This document shows, piece after piece, positions 25,985 to 38,820 of a stretch of DNA of 43,309 nucleotides; within the stretch, counting starts at the first letter, position 1; the number at the start of each line of letters is the position of its first letter. The notes under the pieces were generated by a model. The model saw nothing but the letters and a program-made list of their open reading frames with translations, made no database searches and was not told the origin of the DNA. The position numbers and the translations under genes are program-made. The DNA comes from an uncultured Eisenbergiella sp. (lineage in GTDB: Bacteria > Bacillota > Clostridia > Lachnospirales > Lachnospiraceae): assembly GCA_904392525.1 (NCBI GenBank), contig CAJFMW010000005.1:1-43309 (forward strand), read 5' to 3'.

Positions 25985-26013
25985 TTGAAATATTCACGCT
26001 TTCGTGATACACT
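25985..26013 (+). promoter_or_regulatory. Promoter with a palindrome in the spacer, upstream of the XRE regulator
   Basis: TTGAAA (25985-25990), 17 bases and TACACT (26008-26013) with an upstream TG (extended -10). The spacer contains TCACG-CTTT-CGTGA, an inverted repeat placed where a bound regulator would block RNA polymerase. It could be the operator of the small HTH protein encoded next. The 130 bases between the previous terminator and this promoter contain no gene I recognise. Confidence 0.65.
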
Positions 26014-26047
26014 ATCAAATAGAGATTATCATGGCAAGGAGGATTAT

Positions 26048-26272
26048 ATGGCTGTAACCTATAAAAAACTTTTTCACTTGCTGATAGATCGGGGCATCCA
26101 GACTTCTGAACTGACCGAAAAGGCAGGGTTCAGCCCTAACATTCTGACACGATTAAGGCGTGACCAGTATGTGTCATTGGACAGTATCGAAAAGATTTGT
26201 TTCGCTCTGGACTGTAAAGTGGATGATATTCTGGAATTTATACCAGTTGATAAGGAGAACGAAAATGGCTGA
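26048..26272 (+). CDS. Small XRE-type HTH regulator at the head of an RM operon
   Basis: A 74-residue protein that is essentially one Cro/C1-type helix-turn-helix (HTH_26/YozG-like). It reads KKLFHLLIDRGIQTSELTEKAGFSPNILTRLRRD then SLDSIEKICFALDCKVDDILEF. AAGGAGG lies 5 bases upstream of ATG 26048. Genes of this kind often head type I restriction-modification operons in Firmicutes and control methylase expression. Its stop overlaps the hsdM start by 8 bases, showing translational coupling. It appears intact although the RM genes after it are broken. Confidence 0.88.
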   Translation: MAVTYKKLFHLLIDRGIQTSELTEKAGFSPNILTRLRRDQYVSLDSIEKICFALDCKVDDILEFIPVDKENENG

Positions 26273-26564
26273 TGTAAAAAAAGAGCAGGAGCGTGATGAA
26301 CTGCACCGTGCGATATGGGCGATTGCGGACGAACTGCGTGGGAGCGTTGATGGATGGGATTTCAAGTCTTATGTGTTGGGCATGATGTTCTATCGCTATA
26401 TCTCTGAAAACCTGACCAACTATATTAACGAGGGCGAGATTGAAGCCGGAAACGATGGATTTGATTATGCTCTGCTGTCGGACGAGGATGCAGAACAGGC
26501 TCGTGAGCAGATTCTTCGTGAGAAAATTGCGAAGATCATTGCAGAAATCGAGGTGGGTGTATGA
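26265..26564 (+). pseudogene. hsdM: Type I methyltransferase HsdM, N-terminal remnant
   Basis: The 99-residue frame starts with the HsdM N-terminal helical domain: ELHRAIWAIADELRGSVDGW, DFKSYVLGMMFYRYISENL, YINEGEIEAG and YALLSDEDAEQAREQI. A normal HsdM is about 500 residues, with the S-adenosylmethionine pocket and an NPPF motif; both are missing. After about residue 88 it reads REKIAKIIAEIEVGV and stops, overlapping the rhuM start (ATGA). The tail resembles the end of a longer protein, so an in-frame internal deletion inside hsdM is likely, but that is inferred. It cannot methylate DNA. Confidence 0.8.
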
Positions 26565-27556
26565 GTCGCGATTTTCCGTTTTTGATTTACAAGTCTGCCG
26601 AAGAAGATGTTTCGGTCAGTGCATTTATTCAGGACGAAACCATTTGGATAACCGCCAATCAGATGGCTATCCTGTTTGATAAAAGCGAATCTACCATCAG
26701 AAAACATATCAACAATGTGTTTGATGAGGGAGAATTGAACAGAGAGAACAACACGCAAAAAGTGCGCGTTGATGGGGTAAAGCAGCCGGTTGCCTTCTAT
26801 AATCTGGATGTGATTATTTCTGTTGGTTATCGTGTGAATTCCCGCAGGGCAACTCAGTTTAGAATATGGGCAACAAGCGTTCTGAAAGAGTATATGCTCA
26901 AAGGCTTTGCGATGGACGATGAACGTTTGAAGCAGGGGAAAACGGCATTTGGCAAGGACTACTTCCGTGAATTGCTGGAAAGAGTTCGTTCTATCCGTGC
27001 AAGCGAACGCCGTATCTGGCAGCAGATTACGGATATTTTTGCGGAATGCAGTATCGACTATGACAAAGATGCACAGATTACCCATGATTTTTACGCAATG
27101 GTACAGAACAAATTCCACTACGCCATTGTGGGGCAGACTGCGGCAGAAATCGTTTATACCAAAGCAGACAGAACCAAAGAAAACATGGGACTTACTACAT
27201 GGAAAAATGCACCGGACGGTCGTATTTTAAAATCAGATGTAGTGGTTGCGAAAAATTATCTGGAAGAAAAGCAGATTCGGCAGTTGGAACGGGCTGTGAC
27301 GGGATATTTTGACTATATCGAAGATCTGATCGAGCGGGAAAACACCTTTACCATGGAGGAATTTGCCGCCAGCGTGAACGAGTTTCTGGCATTCCGCAGA
27401 TATGATATTCTGCGTGATAAAGGGAAAATCTCCAGTAAAACGGCAAAAGAGAAAGCCATCGCTGAATATGCAGAATTTAATAAGACACAAAAAATCACAT
27501 CTGATTTTGACAAGGCGGTCAAGAAGATGTTGGAGGCAGGTGAACAGCATGAGTAG
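26561..27556 (+). CDS. rhuM: RhuM family virulence-like protein
   Basis: A 331-residue protein of the RhuM family (PF13310), named from a Salmonella pathogenicity island and often found inside type I restriction-modification operons between hsdM and hsdS. Typical stretches are visible: VSAFIQDETIWITANQMAIL, FDKSESTIRKHI, RVNSRRATQFRIWATSVLKE, RIWQQITDIFAECSIDYD, FHYAIVGQTAAEIV and TWKNAPDGRILKSDVVVAKN. Length and reading frame look complete. It overlaps the hsdM remnant at the start and the hsdS remnant at the end. A role as an accessory, toxin-like or DNA-associated factor is speculated for the family; the biochemical activity is unknown. The base composition is lower in GC than the flanking genes, suggesting acquisition. 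Confidence 0.9.
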   Translation: MSRDFPFLIYKSAEEDVSVSAFIQDETIWITANQMAILFDKSESTIRKHINNVFDEGELNRENNTQKVRVDGVKQPVAFYNLDVIISVGYRVNSRRATQFRIWATSVLKEYMLKGFAMDDERLKQGKTAFGKDYFRELLERVRSIRASERRIWQQITDIFAECSIDYDKDAQITHDFYAMVQNKFHYAIVGQTAAEIVYTKADRTKENMGLTTWKNAPDGRILKSDVVVAKNYLEEKQIRQLERAVTGYFDYIEDLIERENTFTMEEFAASVNEFLAFRRYDILRDKGKISSKTAKEKAIAEYAEFNKTQKITSDFDKAVKKMLEAGEQHE

Positions 27557-27785
27557 ACTGGATGAGTTGATTCAGGAGCTTTGCCCGGATGGAGTTGCAT
27601 ATAAAACACTGAATGAAATATGTAATATTTCAGCAGGTGGTGATGTACCTAAAGATACGTTTTCTAAAAAAGAGATATCCCGGGAACTGGAATTTGCCGG
27701 AGAACTGTATGACGAAAAAATCTGTCGCAGAGCGGAACAGGTGCTTTTTGAGCAGATGAGGAAATATCGGATATTTTTCCGGTAG
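27549..27785 (+). pseudogene. hsdS: Type I specificity subunit HsdS, N-terminal remnant
   Basis: Starts at ATG 27549, overlapping the rhuM stop. It begins MSRLDELIQELCPDGVAYKTL and continues NEICNISAGGDVPKDTFSKKE, a standard HsdS target-recognition domain start. After about residue 42 the HsdS pattern is lost and the frame runs 36 more codons to a stop at 27783-27785. A full HsdS is about 400 residues. No hsdR follows. The foreign tail (ELEFAGELYDEKICRRAEQV) may be part of another broken gene or a chance open frame. Together with hsdM, the RM system is non-functional here. Confidence 0.8.
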
Positions 27786-28668
27786 GCATTTGGCGTACAG
27801 CCTTCCTGCTTTTTAAACAGCCCGATGCTTTTTCCCGAGGACGGGGCGGTGAGGTCTTCCGACTGGGCTTTTCGGATGCTTTCCCGAAGCGCGGCAAGGG
27901 CTTCCTCCGGGATCCCGATGCCGTCGTCTGAGACAGAGATCGCCAGATCCCGGTTTTCATCCAGGCTGATCCTGACAGAAACGGTGCCCGGTCCAACCTG
28001 CCGTTCCAGACCATGGAAGACGGCATTTTCCACCAGCGGCTGAATGAGTAGCTTGATCGTCCGCAGGCGAAGGGTTTCCGGCGAAGCGTCCACCTGGATG
28101 GAGATCCGGTTCATGAAGCGATAGCCGATGATAGCGGCGTATTCCTTTACGTAGGTGATTTCCTGCGCCACAAGGGCAAAAGGCTCGCCTTTGACGGCAT
28201 AGCGGAACATGATGGACAGGGATTCGCTGATCTTCGCGACGTCATCCGCATCGTGGTACATGGCGATGCTGAAGATGCAGTCCAACGTATTATAGAGAAA
28301 ATGTGGGTTGATCTGGTTGCGGTACGCCAGGATCTCCATGTCCCTGCGGGAAATTTCCATGGCGTACATTTTGGCCTCGGAACTGCGGAGCTGTTCATTT
28401 TTCTGATCCAGTTCGTCAAGCATCCGGTTCATCATATGGATCATATATCCAAGCTCGTTGTTTTCCTGTGACTGAAAACGGACGGGCTTTTCGTCATCCG
28501 GCACCCTGGACATGAAGACGCTCAGCTTTGCGATGGGGCGGAGGATCTTCCTGCGGAGCGTTGAGATCAGAAGGAACAGAAGCCCCAGGAAAATAAAACC
28601 CATCAGGATGACAAGGGAGAGAAGCAGGCTCATCTCGTCGTTCAGGAAGCTGTGAGGCAGGTAGCCGC
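27783..28668 (-). pseudogene. YesM-type sensor histidine kinase, cut at both ends and joined to an AraC-type regulator tail
   Basis: The - strand frame from ATG 28633 holds a membrane helix (residues ~4-24), a HAMP-like linker and the His_kinase signature NQINPHFLYNTLDCI with the phospho-acceptor His at 111. The N box (QPLVENAVFHGLE) and G box (DDGIGI) follow. The first helix and extracellular sensor are missing: homology starts at LQRGYLPHSFLNDE near 28668 and runs antisense into a permease fragment. At the other end the ATPase domain stops at SIGLF and continues as KKQEGCTPNAYRK. That is the usual end of an AraC-type HTH (FKKxxGxTPxEYRK) as in YesN-like response regulators. A deletion from the kinase into its partner regulator gene explains this. 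Confidence 0.8.
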
Positions 28669-28777
28669 GTTGGAGCTGGCGGCCATGCTGATCGCGTCGG
28701 TTCCGATGATCATCATGTATCCCTTCGCGCAGAAGAACTTTACGCAGGGTATGATGATCGGATCGATCAAGGGATGA
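28664..28777 (+). pseudogene. C-terminal fragment of a sugar ABC-transporter permease
   Basis: An open frame of about 38 codons reads ELAAMLIASVPMIIMYPFAQ then KNFTQGMMIGSIKG and stops at 28775-28777. This is the characteristic end of LplC/YtcP-like CUT1 permeases (YPFxQKxFxxGxMxGxxKG). Nothing upstream encodes the rest; the left neighbour is the inverted, 5'-truncated kinase gene. Such permeases are normally expressed divergently from the kinase/regulator pair, so a deletion across the shared promoter region removed the front of both. Confidence 0.72.
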
Positions 28778-28925
28778 GGACGGTCAATGAGGACGGCCGG
28801 TTATGTTTTCGTTCCAATTTGATTCCAGGCATGATACAATATTAAGGCATGAAGAAGAGGACTATGAACGGACAGCAGGTTATGTCTGACAGAGCGGGAA
28901 CAGATGCCCGGAAAAGGAGGAGAGG

Positions 28926-33819
<4,894 letters not shown>

Positions 33820-33932
33820 CCATCTTCAAAAATTTTTCAAAGATTCAACACAAAATCAACACATTTTCTCAGTAAGATAAATCTCGGATAGTTGAACAGC
33901 AACTCACAAAACTATCTCCCCCTCATAGTCGG

Positions 33933-33965
33933 CAGGCCCCCGCTTTACGCGGGGGTCTGTTTTTT
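33933..33965 (+). terminator. Terminator of the glycosidase operon
   Basis: CAGGCCCCCGC (33933-33943) and GCGGGGGTCTG (33949-33959) pair across TTTAC, with one G-U pair, and six T follow. A weaker 8-base-pair hairpin (TTTGAAGA/TCTTCAAA, 33808-33830) spans the beta-galactosidase stop codon upstream of it. Confidence 0.92.
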
Positions 33966-33984
33966 CTATGGCGCAAAAAATGCG

Positions 33985-34013
33985 TTAACATTTCCTGAAA
34001 AATATGATATATT
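33985..34013 (+). promoter_or_regulatory. Promoter upstream of the first structured leader element
   Basis: TTAACA (33985-33990), exactly 17 bases and TATATT (34008-34013). Transcription would start near 34020, giving a leader of about 165 bases that contains the whole four-hairpin element. Confidence 0.65.
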
Positions 34014-34059
34014 ACTATTTTAGGTTTATATCTGTATCTATTTTGTATACATTTGAAAA

Positions 34060-34169
34060 GCGGCCGTTCGGCCGCAAAGAAATGAGGCGCGGGAAACCAC
34101 ATGGGCGGTTTCCCTGGAAGAATCGCTCCGCGATTCTTCGTACATAATTAAAAGCGGCCGTTCGGCCGC
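34060..34169 (+). repeat. Four-hairpin leader element, copy 1
   Basis: Hairpin 1 is GCGGCCGTTCGGCCGC (34060-34075). Hairpin 2 is GGGAAACC..GGTTTCCC (34091-34114). Hairpin 3 is GAAGAATCGC-TCC-GCGATTCTTC (34117-34139). Hairpin 4 repeats hairpin 1 exactly (34154-34169). The start codon of the dehydratase-like gene follows 15 bases later, with AGAGG between. A second copy lies at 38821-38927 with the same order and spacing and with paired substitutions in hairpins 2 and 3. Confidence 0.9.
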
Positions 34170-34184
34170 GGAAACAGAGGTAGT

Positions 34185-35486
34185 ATGTCAGTCGTAGACA
34201 AATATATCGATTATGTAAAAGAAGAGGCCATGAAACGCCCGGAGAAAAGCTGGAACAAGATTCTCCTCGGCTTTCAGGCGAACAAATGGCGGATGCGCCT
34301 GCTTCCCACGAAAGACCTTTCCAAAGGCTATCAGAAGCTGGAGCAGATGATGATGGGAGTGGTGGCCGATTCCCTGAGCAGAGAGGGAAGCTACGTGTGG
34401 GGAAATATTTTCACGCCTTGCGAACTGGTGCACTGCTTCGGGCTGCACACCCTGTCCATCGAGGTGCTTTCCTGTTATATGAGCGGCTTTCATCTGGAGG
34501 ATTATTTCATTGATTATGCACAGGACATCGGCCTTGCGCCCACCCTGTGTTCCTATCATAAAACCTTTGTGGGAGGGGTGGAGAGCGGCGTGATCCAGAA
34601 ACCGGATTACGCCATCACCACCTCCCTTTCCTGTGACGGGAACCTGAATACCTTCCGGTATCTGGAAAAGAAGGCGGGGGTTCCATTCACCTTTCTGGAC
34701 GTTCCCTATGCGGCGGACGAAGAGTCGGTAACGTATCTGGCCGACCAGCTGCGCGGCCTTGCCGCTTCTCTGGAGGAGCTGACAGGAAAACGGTTTGAGG
34801 AAGAAAAGCTGAAGGAAACGATCCGGATTGAAAACGAGACGAGAAAGGAACTGATGCGGTTCTTTGAGTTTCAGACGAAACGCCGCTATCCTGGCGCTCT
34901 CATCAGCCATCTGTACATGATGATGGGAATGCACCTTCTGGTGGGCACGCAGGAATTTCTGGACCTCATCCGTTTCATGAATGAGGAAATTGCAGATTGT
35001 CCAGTGTATGAGGGCAAAAAAATCCTCTGGCTGCATCTGATCCCCTTCTATCAGGAGACACTGAAAAAATATTTCGACAGAAATGAGGACTATCAGATCA
35101 TCGCCAGCGACATCATCCTGGATTATATGGAGGAGATGGATGCGGATCATCCCTTTAAGGCGCTTGCCAAAAAGATCATCCGCAACCTCTATAACGGCTC
35201 CTATGCGTATAAGGCGGAGGCCATCGCCTCTCTCTGCGACCGGCTGCATCCGGACGCGGTGATCTATTTCTGCCACTGGGGATGCAAGCAGGCTTCAGGC
35301 GGGAGCATTCTGCTGAAGGAAAAAATGCAGGAAAAGCAGATCCCCACGCTGATTCTTGACGGGGACGGAATCGATAAGAGAAACAGCCATGACGGACAGA
35401 TCAAGACCAGGCTGGAGGCCTTTCTGGAGATGCTGGATGAAAAGAAAAACGCGGCGGCGGAAACGGAACAGAAGGAGGAAGTGTGA
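34185..35486 (+). CDS. 2-hydroxyacyl-CoA dehydratase-like subunit (HgdB/BcrB family)
   Basis: A 433-residue protein of the HgdB/FldB/BcrB family (PF06050), whose members hold Fe-S clusters and are charged by an ATP-driven activase. Conserved Cys lie in TPCELVHCFG (residues ~78-87), APTLCSYHKTFVGG (~117-130), SLSCDGN and HWGCKQASGG (~362-371), as expected for cluster ligands. No CoA-transferase or fldBC-type fermentation genes are nearby, so a classic hydroxyacyl-CoA substrate is not supported. A double-cubane cluster protein (YjiM-like) role is equally possible. Its stop codon TGA shares an A with the next gene's ATG (35486), so the two are translationally coupled. The mRNA leader carries the four-hairpin element. 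Confidence 0.85.
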   Translation: MSVVDKYIDYVKEEAMKRPEKSWNKILLGFQANKWRMRLLPTKDLSKGYQKLEQMMMGVVADSLSREGSYVWGNIFTPCELVHCFGLHTLSIEVLSCYMSGFHLEDYFIDYAQDIGLAPTLCSYHKTFVGGVESGVIQKPDYAITTSLSCDGNLNTFRYLEKKAGVPFTFLDVPYAADEESVTYLADQLRGLAASLEELTGKRFEEEKLKETIRIENETRKELMRFFEFQTKRRYPGALISHLYMMMGMHLLVGTQEFLDLIRFMNEEIADCPVYEGKKILWLHLIPFYQETLKKYFDRNEDYQIIASDIILDYMEEMDADHPFKALAKKIIRNLYNGSYAYKAEAIASLCDRLHPDAVIYFCHWGCKQASGGSILLKEKMQEKQIPTLILDGDGIDKRNSHDGQIKTRLEAFLEMLDEKKNAAAETEQKEEV

Positions 35487-37267
35487 TGCTTGGGTATATA
35501 TGCAAATATGCGCCCATCGAGGTTTTTGAATCCATGGGTGTGGAAATGAAGCGGATCGATCCGCAGGTGACGAATTTTACGCAGGCGGACATGAAGATGC
35601 ACCCCAATGTCTGCAGCTTCGCGAAGGGCGTGCTTGAGGATGTGATGGAAGGCGGTTATGAGGGAGTCATCCTCACCACCTGCTGCGACAGCATTCGCCG
35701 CCTGTATGATGTGCTGAAGCAGGAGCTTCCGGACCGTTTCATTTATATTCTGGACACGCCGAGGATCACGAAGGACGCGGGAATCACGCTCTATGAGGGG
35801 CGGATTCGGAAAATGATTGAAGCATATGAAGCTTTTTCCGGAAAGACCTTTGAGGAAGAGAAGCTGGCGGATATCCTGAGAAAAAAGAAAAAAGAGCAGA
35901 GCATTTCTCTGGGAGAGAGCGGCTGTGGGGAAGATGCGGCTTCTGAAGCGGGTACAGGCCGCCGCGCTTTTCGCAGAAAGAATATCGGCCTCATCGGAGC
36001 CAGGGCCAATGAGAGCATCGTGCAGATTCTGCAGGAGAAAAACGCCAATCTGGCCTTTGACCTGACCTGTACCGGACTGAAGCGCAAGTATCTGCTGGAG
36101 CTGGAGCAGGTGCTCACAGGCTACACAAGAGGGCTTCTGAGCCAGTTCCCCTGCATGCGAATGGAGGCAGCGTCCGGAAGGGACGAGCTGATCGAGCGCT
36201 ACGCGGGAAGTGTGGACGGCGTGATCTATCATACCGTCCAGTTCTGTGACAACTATTCCTATGAGTACGCCTGGCTGAAAAAAAGGCTGGATCGTCCCAT
36301 GCTGGCGCTTGAGACGGATTATACGAAGCAGAGCTATGGTCAGATCCTGACCAGGATCGAGGCTTTCCTGGAATCCCTCGGGCAGGCGCCGGAGAGGACG
36401 AAGCGGGAAACGTCCCGGCAGCAGAACGGGGCGGCACAGGAAGGAAAAAGAACACAGGGAAAGGAGAATTCGGGAAATATGTATGTGATGGGAATTGACA
36501 GCGGTTCCACCTCCACTAATGCGGTGATCATGAATGGAGACCGCAAAATTGTGGCATCTGCGGTGGTGCGCACCGGCGCGAAATCCGGGGAAAGCGCACA
36601 GCGGATTCTGGATGAGGTGCTTTCCGAAGCGGGCTTAAAGCGAGAGGATATTTCCTGGATCGTCTCCACAGGCTACGGCCGCGTAAGCATCCCCTTCGCG
36701 GATGAAAATGTGACGGAGATCAGCTGCCACGGCCGCGGAGCCCATTACTTTAACCCGGCTGTCCGCACCATCCTGGACATCGGCGGACAGGACAGCAAGG
36801 CTATCCGTCTGAACGAGAAGGGCGAGGTGGCAGACTTCGTCATGAACGACAAGTGTGCGGCGGGAACCGGACGTTTCCTGGAGATGATCGCCCGTTCCCT
36901 GGAGGTGGATGTGGACGAGCTCGGCCCCATCGCCCTGCAGTCAAAGGAAGATATCGAGATCACCAGCATGTGTTCCGTATTCGCGGAATCTGAGGTCATT
37001 TCCCTGATCGCAAACAACCGGGAAAAGACGGATATCGCAAACGGCATCTGCCGCGCGGTGGCAAACAAATCCTACTCTCTGTTGAAGCGCGTCGGCCTGG
37101 AGGCGGAATTCATGATGACCGGCGGCGTGGCGAAGAACGCGGGCGTGGTTCGAGCCGTGGAGGAGAAGCTGGGAAAGAAGCTTTACATCTGTCCGGAGCC
37201 GGAAATCGTCGGCGCGGCGGGCGCGGCCCTCTATGCGCTTGATAAAGTGGACCGTTTTTCGAGTTGA
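35486..37267 (+). CDS. Dehydratase-like subunit fused to acyl-CoA dehydratase activase
   Basis: A 593-residue two-domain protein. Residues 1-~315 are a second, shorter HgdC-like domain with Cys at HPNVCSFAKG, TTCCDSIRRL, FPCMRM and QFCDNYSYEY, interrupted near 135-165 by a charged linker. From residue ~331 comes a full BcrA/BadF/HgdC-type activase of the ASKHA fold: phosphate loop GIDSGSTSTNAV, VSTGYGR, DIGGQDSKAI, and the Cys that bridge a [4Fe-4S] cluster between two activase monomers (NDKCAAGTGRF and SMCSVFAESEV). TGGVAKNAGV and PEIVGAAGAALYA end it. Activases are usually separate proteins; here one is built into its electron acceptor. The start is ATG 35486 with GGAGGAA 6 bases upstream; GTG 35483 is unlikely. 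Confidence 0.88.
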   Translation: MLGYICKYAPIEVFESMGVEMKRIDPQVTNFTQADMKMHPNVCSFAKGVLEDVMEGGYEGVILTTCCDSIRRLYDVLKQELPDRFIYILDTPRITKDAGITLYEGRIRKMIEAYEAFSGKTFEEEKLADILRKKKKEQSISLGESGCGEDAASEAGTGRRAFRRKNIGLIGARANESIVQILQEKNANLAFDLTCTGLKRKYLLELEQVLTGYTRGLLSQFPCMRMEAASGRDELIERYAGSVDGVIYHTVQFCDNYSYEYAWLKKRLDRPMLALETDYTKQSYGQILTRIEAFLESLGQAPERTKRETSRQQNGAAQEGKRTQGKENSGNMYVMGIDSGSTSTNAVIMNGDRKIVASAVVRTGAKSGESAQRILDEVLSEAGLKREDISWIVSTGYGRVSIPFADENVTEISCHGRGAHYFNPAVRTILDIGGQDSKAIRLNEKGEVADFVMNDKCAAGTGRFLEMIARSLEVDVDELGPIALQSKEDIEITSMCSVFAESEVISLIANNREKTDIANGICRAVANKSYSLLKRVGLEAEFMMTGGVAKNAGVVRAVEEKLGKKLYICPEPEIVGAAGAALYALDKVDRFSS

Positions 37268-37334
37268 CGGCCTGCAAATAGTGAATTAAAATATAGGATA
37301 TCATAATTCACGAAAGGTGGCGCGCGATATTTCA

Positions 37335-38729
37335 ATGTTTATAGGCAGAGAACAGGAATTGAAAAAGCTGAACCGGATGTACCGGAGCGATAAGCTGGAA
37401 GTGGCTGTCATTTATGGCCGGCGCCGTGTTGGGAAAACGACGCTGATCAATGAGTTCTGCAAAGATAAAAGAGCGATTTTTTTCGCAGCACAGGAGAGCA
37501 GTGCCGATCAGAATCTGGAAACCCTGTCACGGGCGATTTCAGAGACGGAGGGCGGGGAAAGCGCAGCCTTTGCCACGTACCGAAGCTTTACGGATGCTTT
37601 TATAAAAATCGCAGAGCTGGCAAAAACACAGAGACTGATATGGGTCATAGATGAATATCCCTATCTGGCACAGGCAGAGCGTGGAATTTCGTCCCTTCTG
37701 CAGAATTTTCTGGATCACCAGTTCAGAGAGACAGGGCTGTTTCTGATTCTCTGCGGTTCTTCCATGAGTTTTATGGAAAAACAGGTTTTGGGATATCAGA
37801 GCCCTCTTTATGGCAGGAGAACCGCGCAGTTTAAAATTCTGCCCTTCGACTATGTGGATACGGGAAAGTGGTTTCCGGAGTATTCTTACAGCGACAGAGC
37901 GCTGGTTTATGGGATCACGGGCGGAATTCCCATGTACCTGGAGCAGTTTTCTCCCGAACTGACGATCCGGGAAAATCTTCTGGAGAATCTATTTGACAGA
38001 AATGCCGTTCTGTTCGAAGAACCGTCCAACCTGCTGAAACAGGAGCTCCGGGAACCGGCGGTTTATAACGCCGTGATTACGGCAGTCGCTTCCGGAAAGA
38101 CGAAGCTGTCAGAGATTGCAACCACAGTAGGTGTGGAAACCGGACTTTGCGCAAAGTATATGACGAATCTGATCGCTCTTGGAATTATCAAAAGGGAAAC
38201 TCCCGTCACCGAACCGAACAGCAAAAGACCGGTTTACCTGATAGAAGATCAGTTTTTCCGTTTCTGGTATACGTTTGTGCCCGGGAATATTTCTGCGATA
38301 CAGTCCGGACGGATGGAACGTTCCTATTCTTCCATGGTGGAAAGCCGCCTTTCCGATTATATGGGACTGACCTTTGAAAAAATATGCCGGGACTATATTC
38401 TGTACTATGATGAAGAAATTCCCTTTCCCATTGGCGCGGTGGGACAGTGGTGGGGAGGAAATCCCAAAACCCGCAAACAGGCTCAGATTGATGTTGTGGT
38501 TACTTCTGCAGAAGGAGACAGCGCAATTATCGGTTCCTGTAAATTCCGGGAAACGCCGACTGGGGAGGAGGAACTGCACCTGATGGAGGAATATGCGGAC
38601 GCAATGGGACATTTTGCAAACCGGTATTATTACTTTTTTTCCAAATCCGGTTTCAGTGCCGGGCTCGAAAGCCGTGCTGAAAATGGAGAGGTGCGGCTGC
38701 TTACACTGGCGGAGCTGTATGAAATCTGA
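37335..38729 (+). CDS. AAA ATPase of the PF01637/DUF234 family
   Basis: About 464 residues from ATG 37335 (MFIGREQELKKLNRMY, the usual family start). A GTG at 37317 is also in frame, but neither start has well-spaced ribosome sites. Walker A is VIYGRRRVGKTTL (residues ~21-33) and Walker B is LIWVIDEYPYLA (~101-112). The sensor region is LILCGSSMSFMEKQVLG, followed by ITGGIPMYLEQF. A winged-helix segment (KLSEIATTVGVETGLCAKYM) leads into DUF234, a PD-(D/E)XK-like nuclease domain: SRLSDYMGLTFEKICRDYI, QAQIDVVV and GSCKFRE. Such proteins are scattered through archaea and Clostridia. Their function is unknown, with defence or mobile-element links suspected. Unlike the ATPase relic at 7047 it is intact. 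It sits 67 bases after the activase gene. Confidence 0.88.
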   Translation: MFIGREQELKKLNRMYRSDKLEVAVIYGRRRVGKTTLINEFCKDKRAIFFAAQESSADQNLETLSRAISETEGGESAAFATYRSFTDAFIKIAELAKTQRLIWVIDEYPYLAQAERGISSLLQNFLDHQFRETGLFLILCGSSMSFMEKQVLGYQSPLYGRRTAQFKILPFDYVDTGKWFPEYSYSDRALVYGITGGIPMYLEQFSPELTIRENLLENLFDRNAVLFEEPSNLLKQELREPAVYNAVITAVASGKTKLSEIATTVGVETGLCAKYMTNLIALGIIKRETPVTEPNSKRPVYLIEDQFFRFWYTFVPGNISAIQSGRMERSYSSMVESRLSDYMGLTFEKICRDYILYYDEEIPFPIGAVGQWWGGNPKTRKQAQIDVVVTSAEGDSAIIGSCKFRETPTGEEELHLMEEYADAMGHFANRYYYFFSKSGFSAGLESRAENGEVRLLTLAELYEI

Positions 38730-38744
38730 AAGGCACTGCGTCAG

Positions 38745-38773
38745 TTGAAAATTCCTCCCTTCTGTGCTATCCT
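38745..38773 (+). promoter_or_regulatory. Promoter upstream of the second structured leader element
   Basis: TTGAAA (38745-38750), exactly 17 bases and TATCCT (38768-38773). The transcript would begin near 38780, first making a 7-base-pair hairpin (GCCGGGC/GCCCGGC, 38788-38807) and then the four-hairpin element before murE. Confidence 0.7.
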
Positions 38774-38820
38774 TAAAGAACCTATCGGCCGGGCGGAAGT
38801 GCCCGGCGTGAAATAATGCA

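Noticed and set aside
27402-27548. Upstream extension of the hsdS frame into rhuM
   Set aside because: This stretch overlaps conserved RhuM coding sequence in another frame; the HsdS start at ATG 27549 gives the normal family N terminus.
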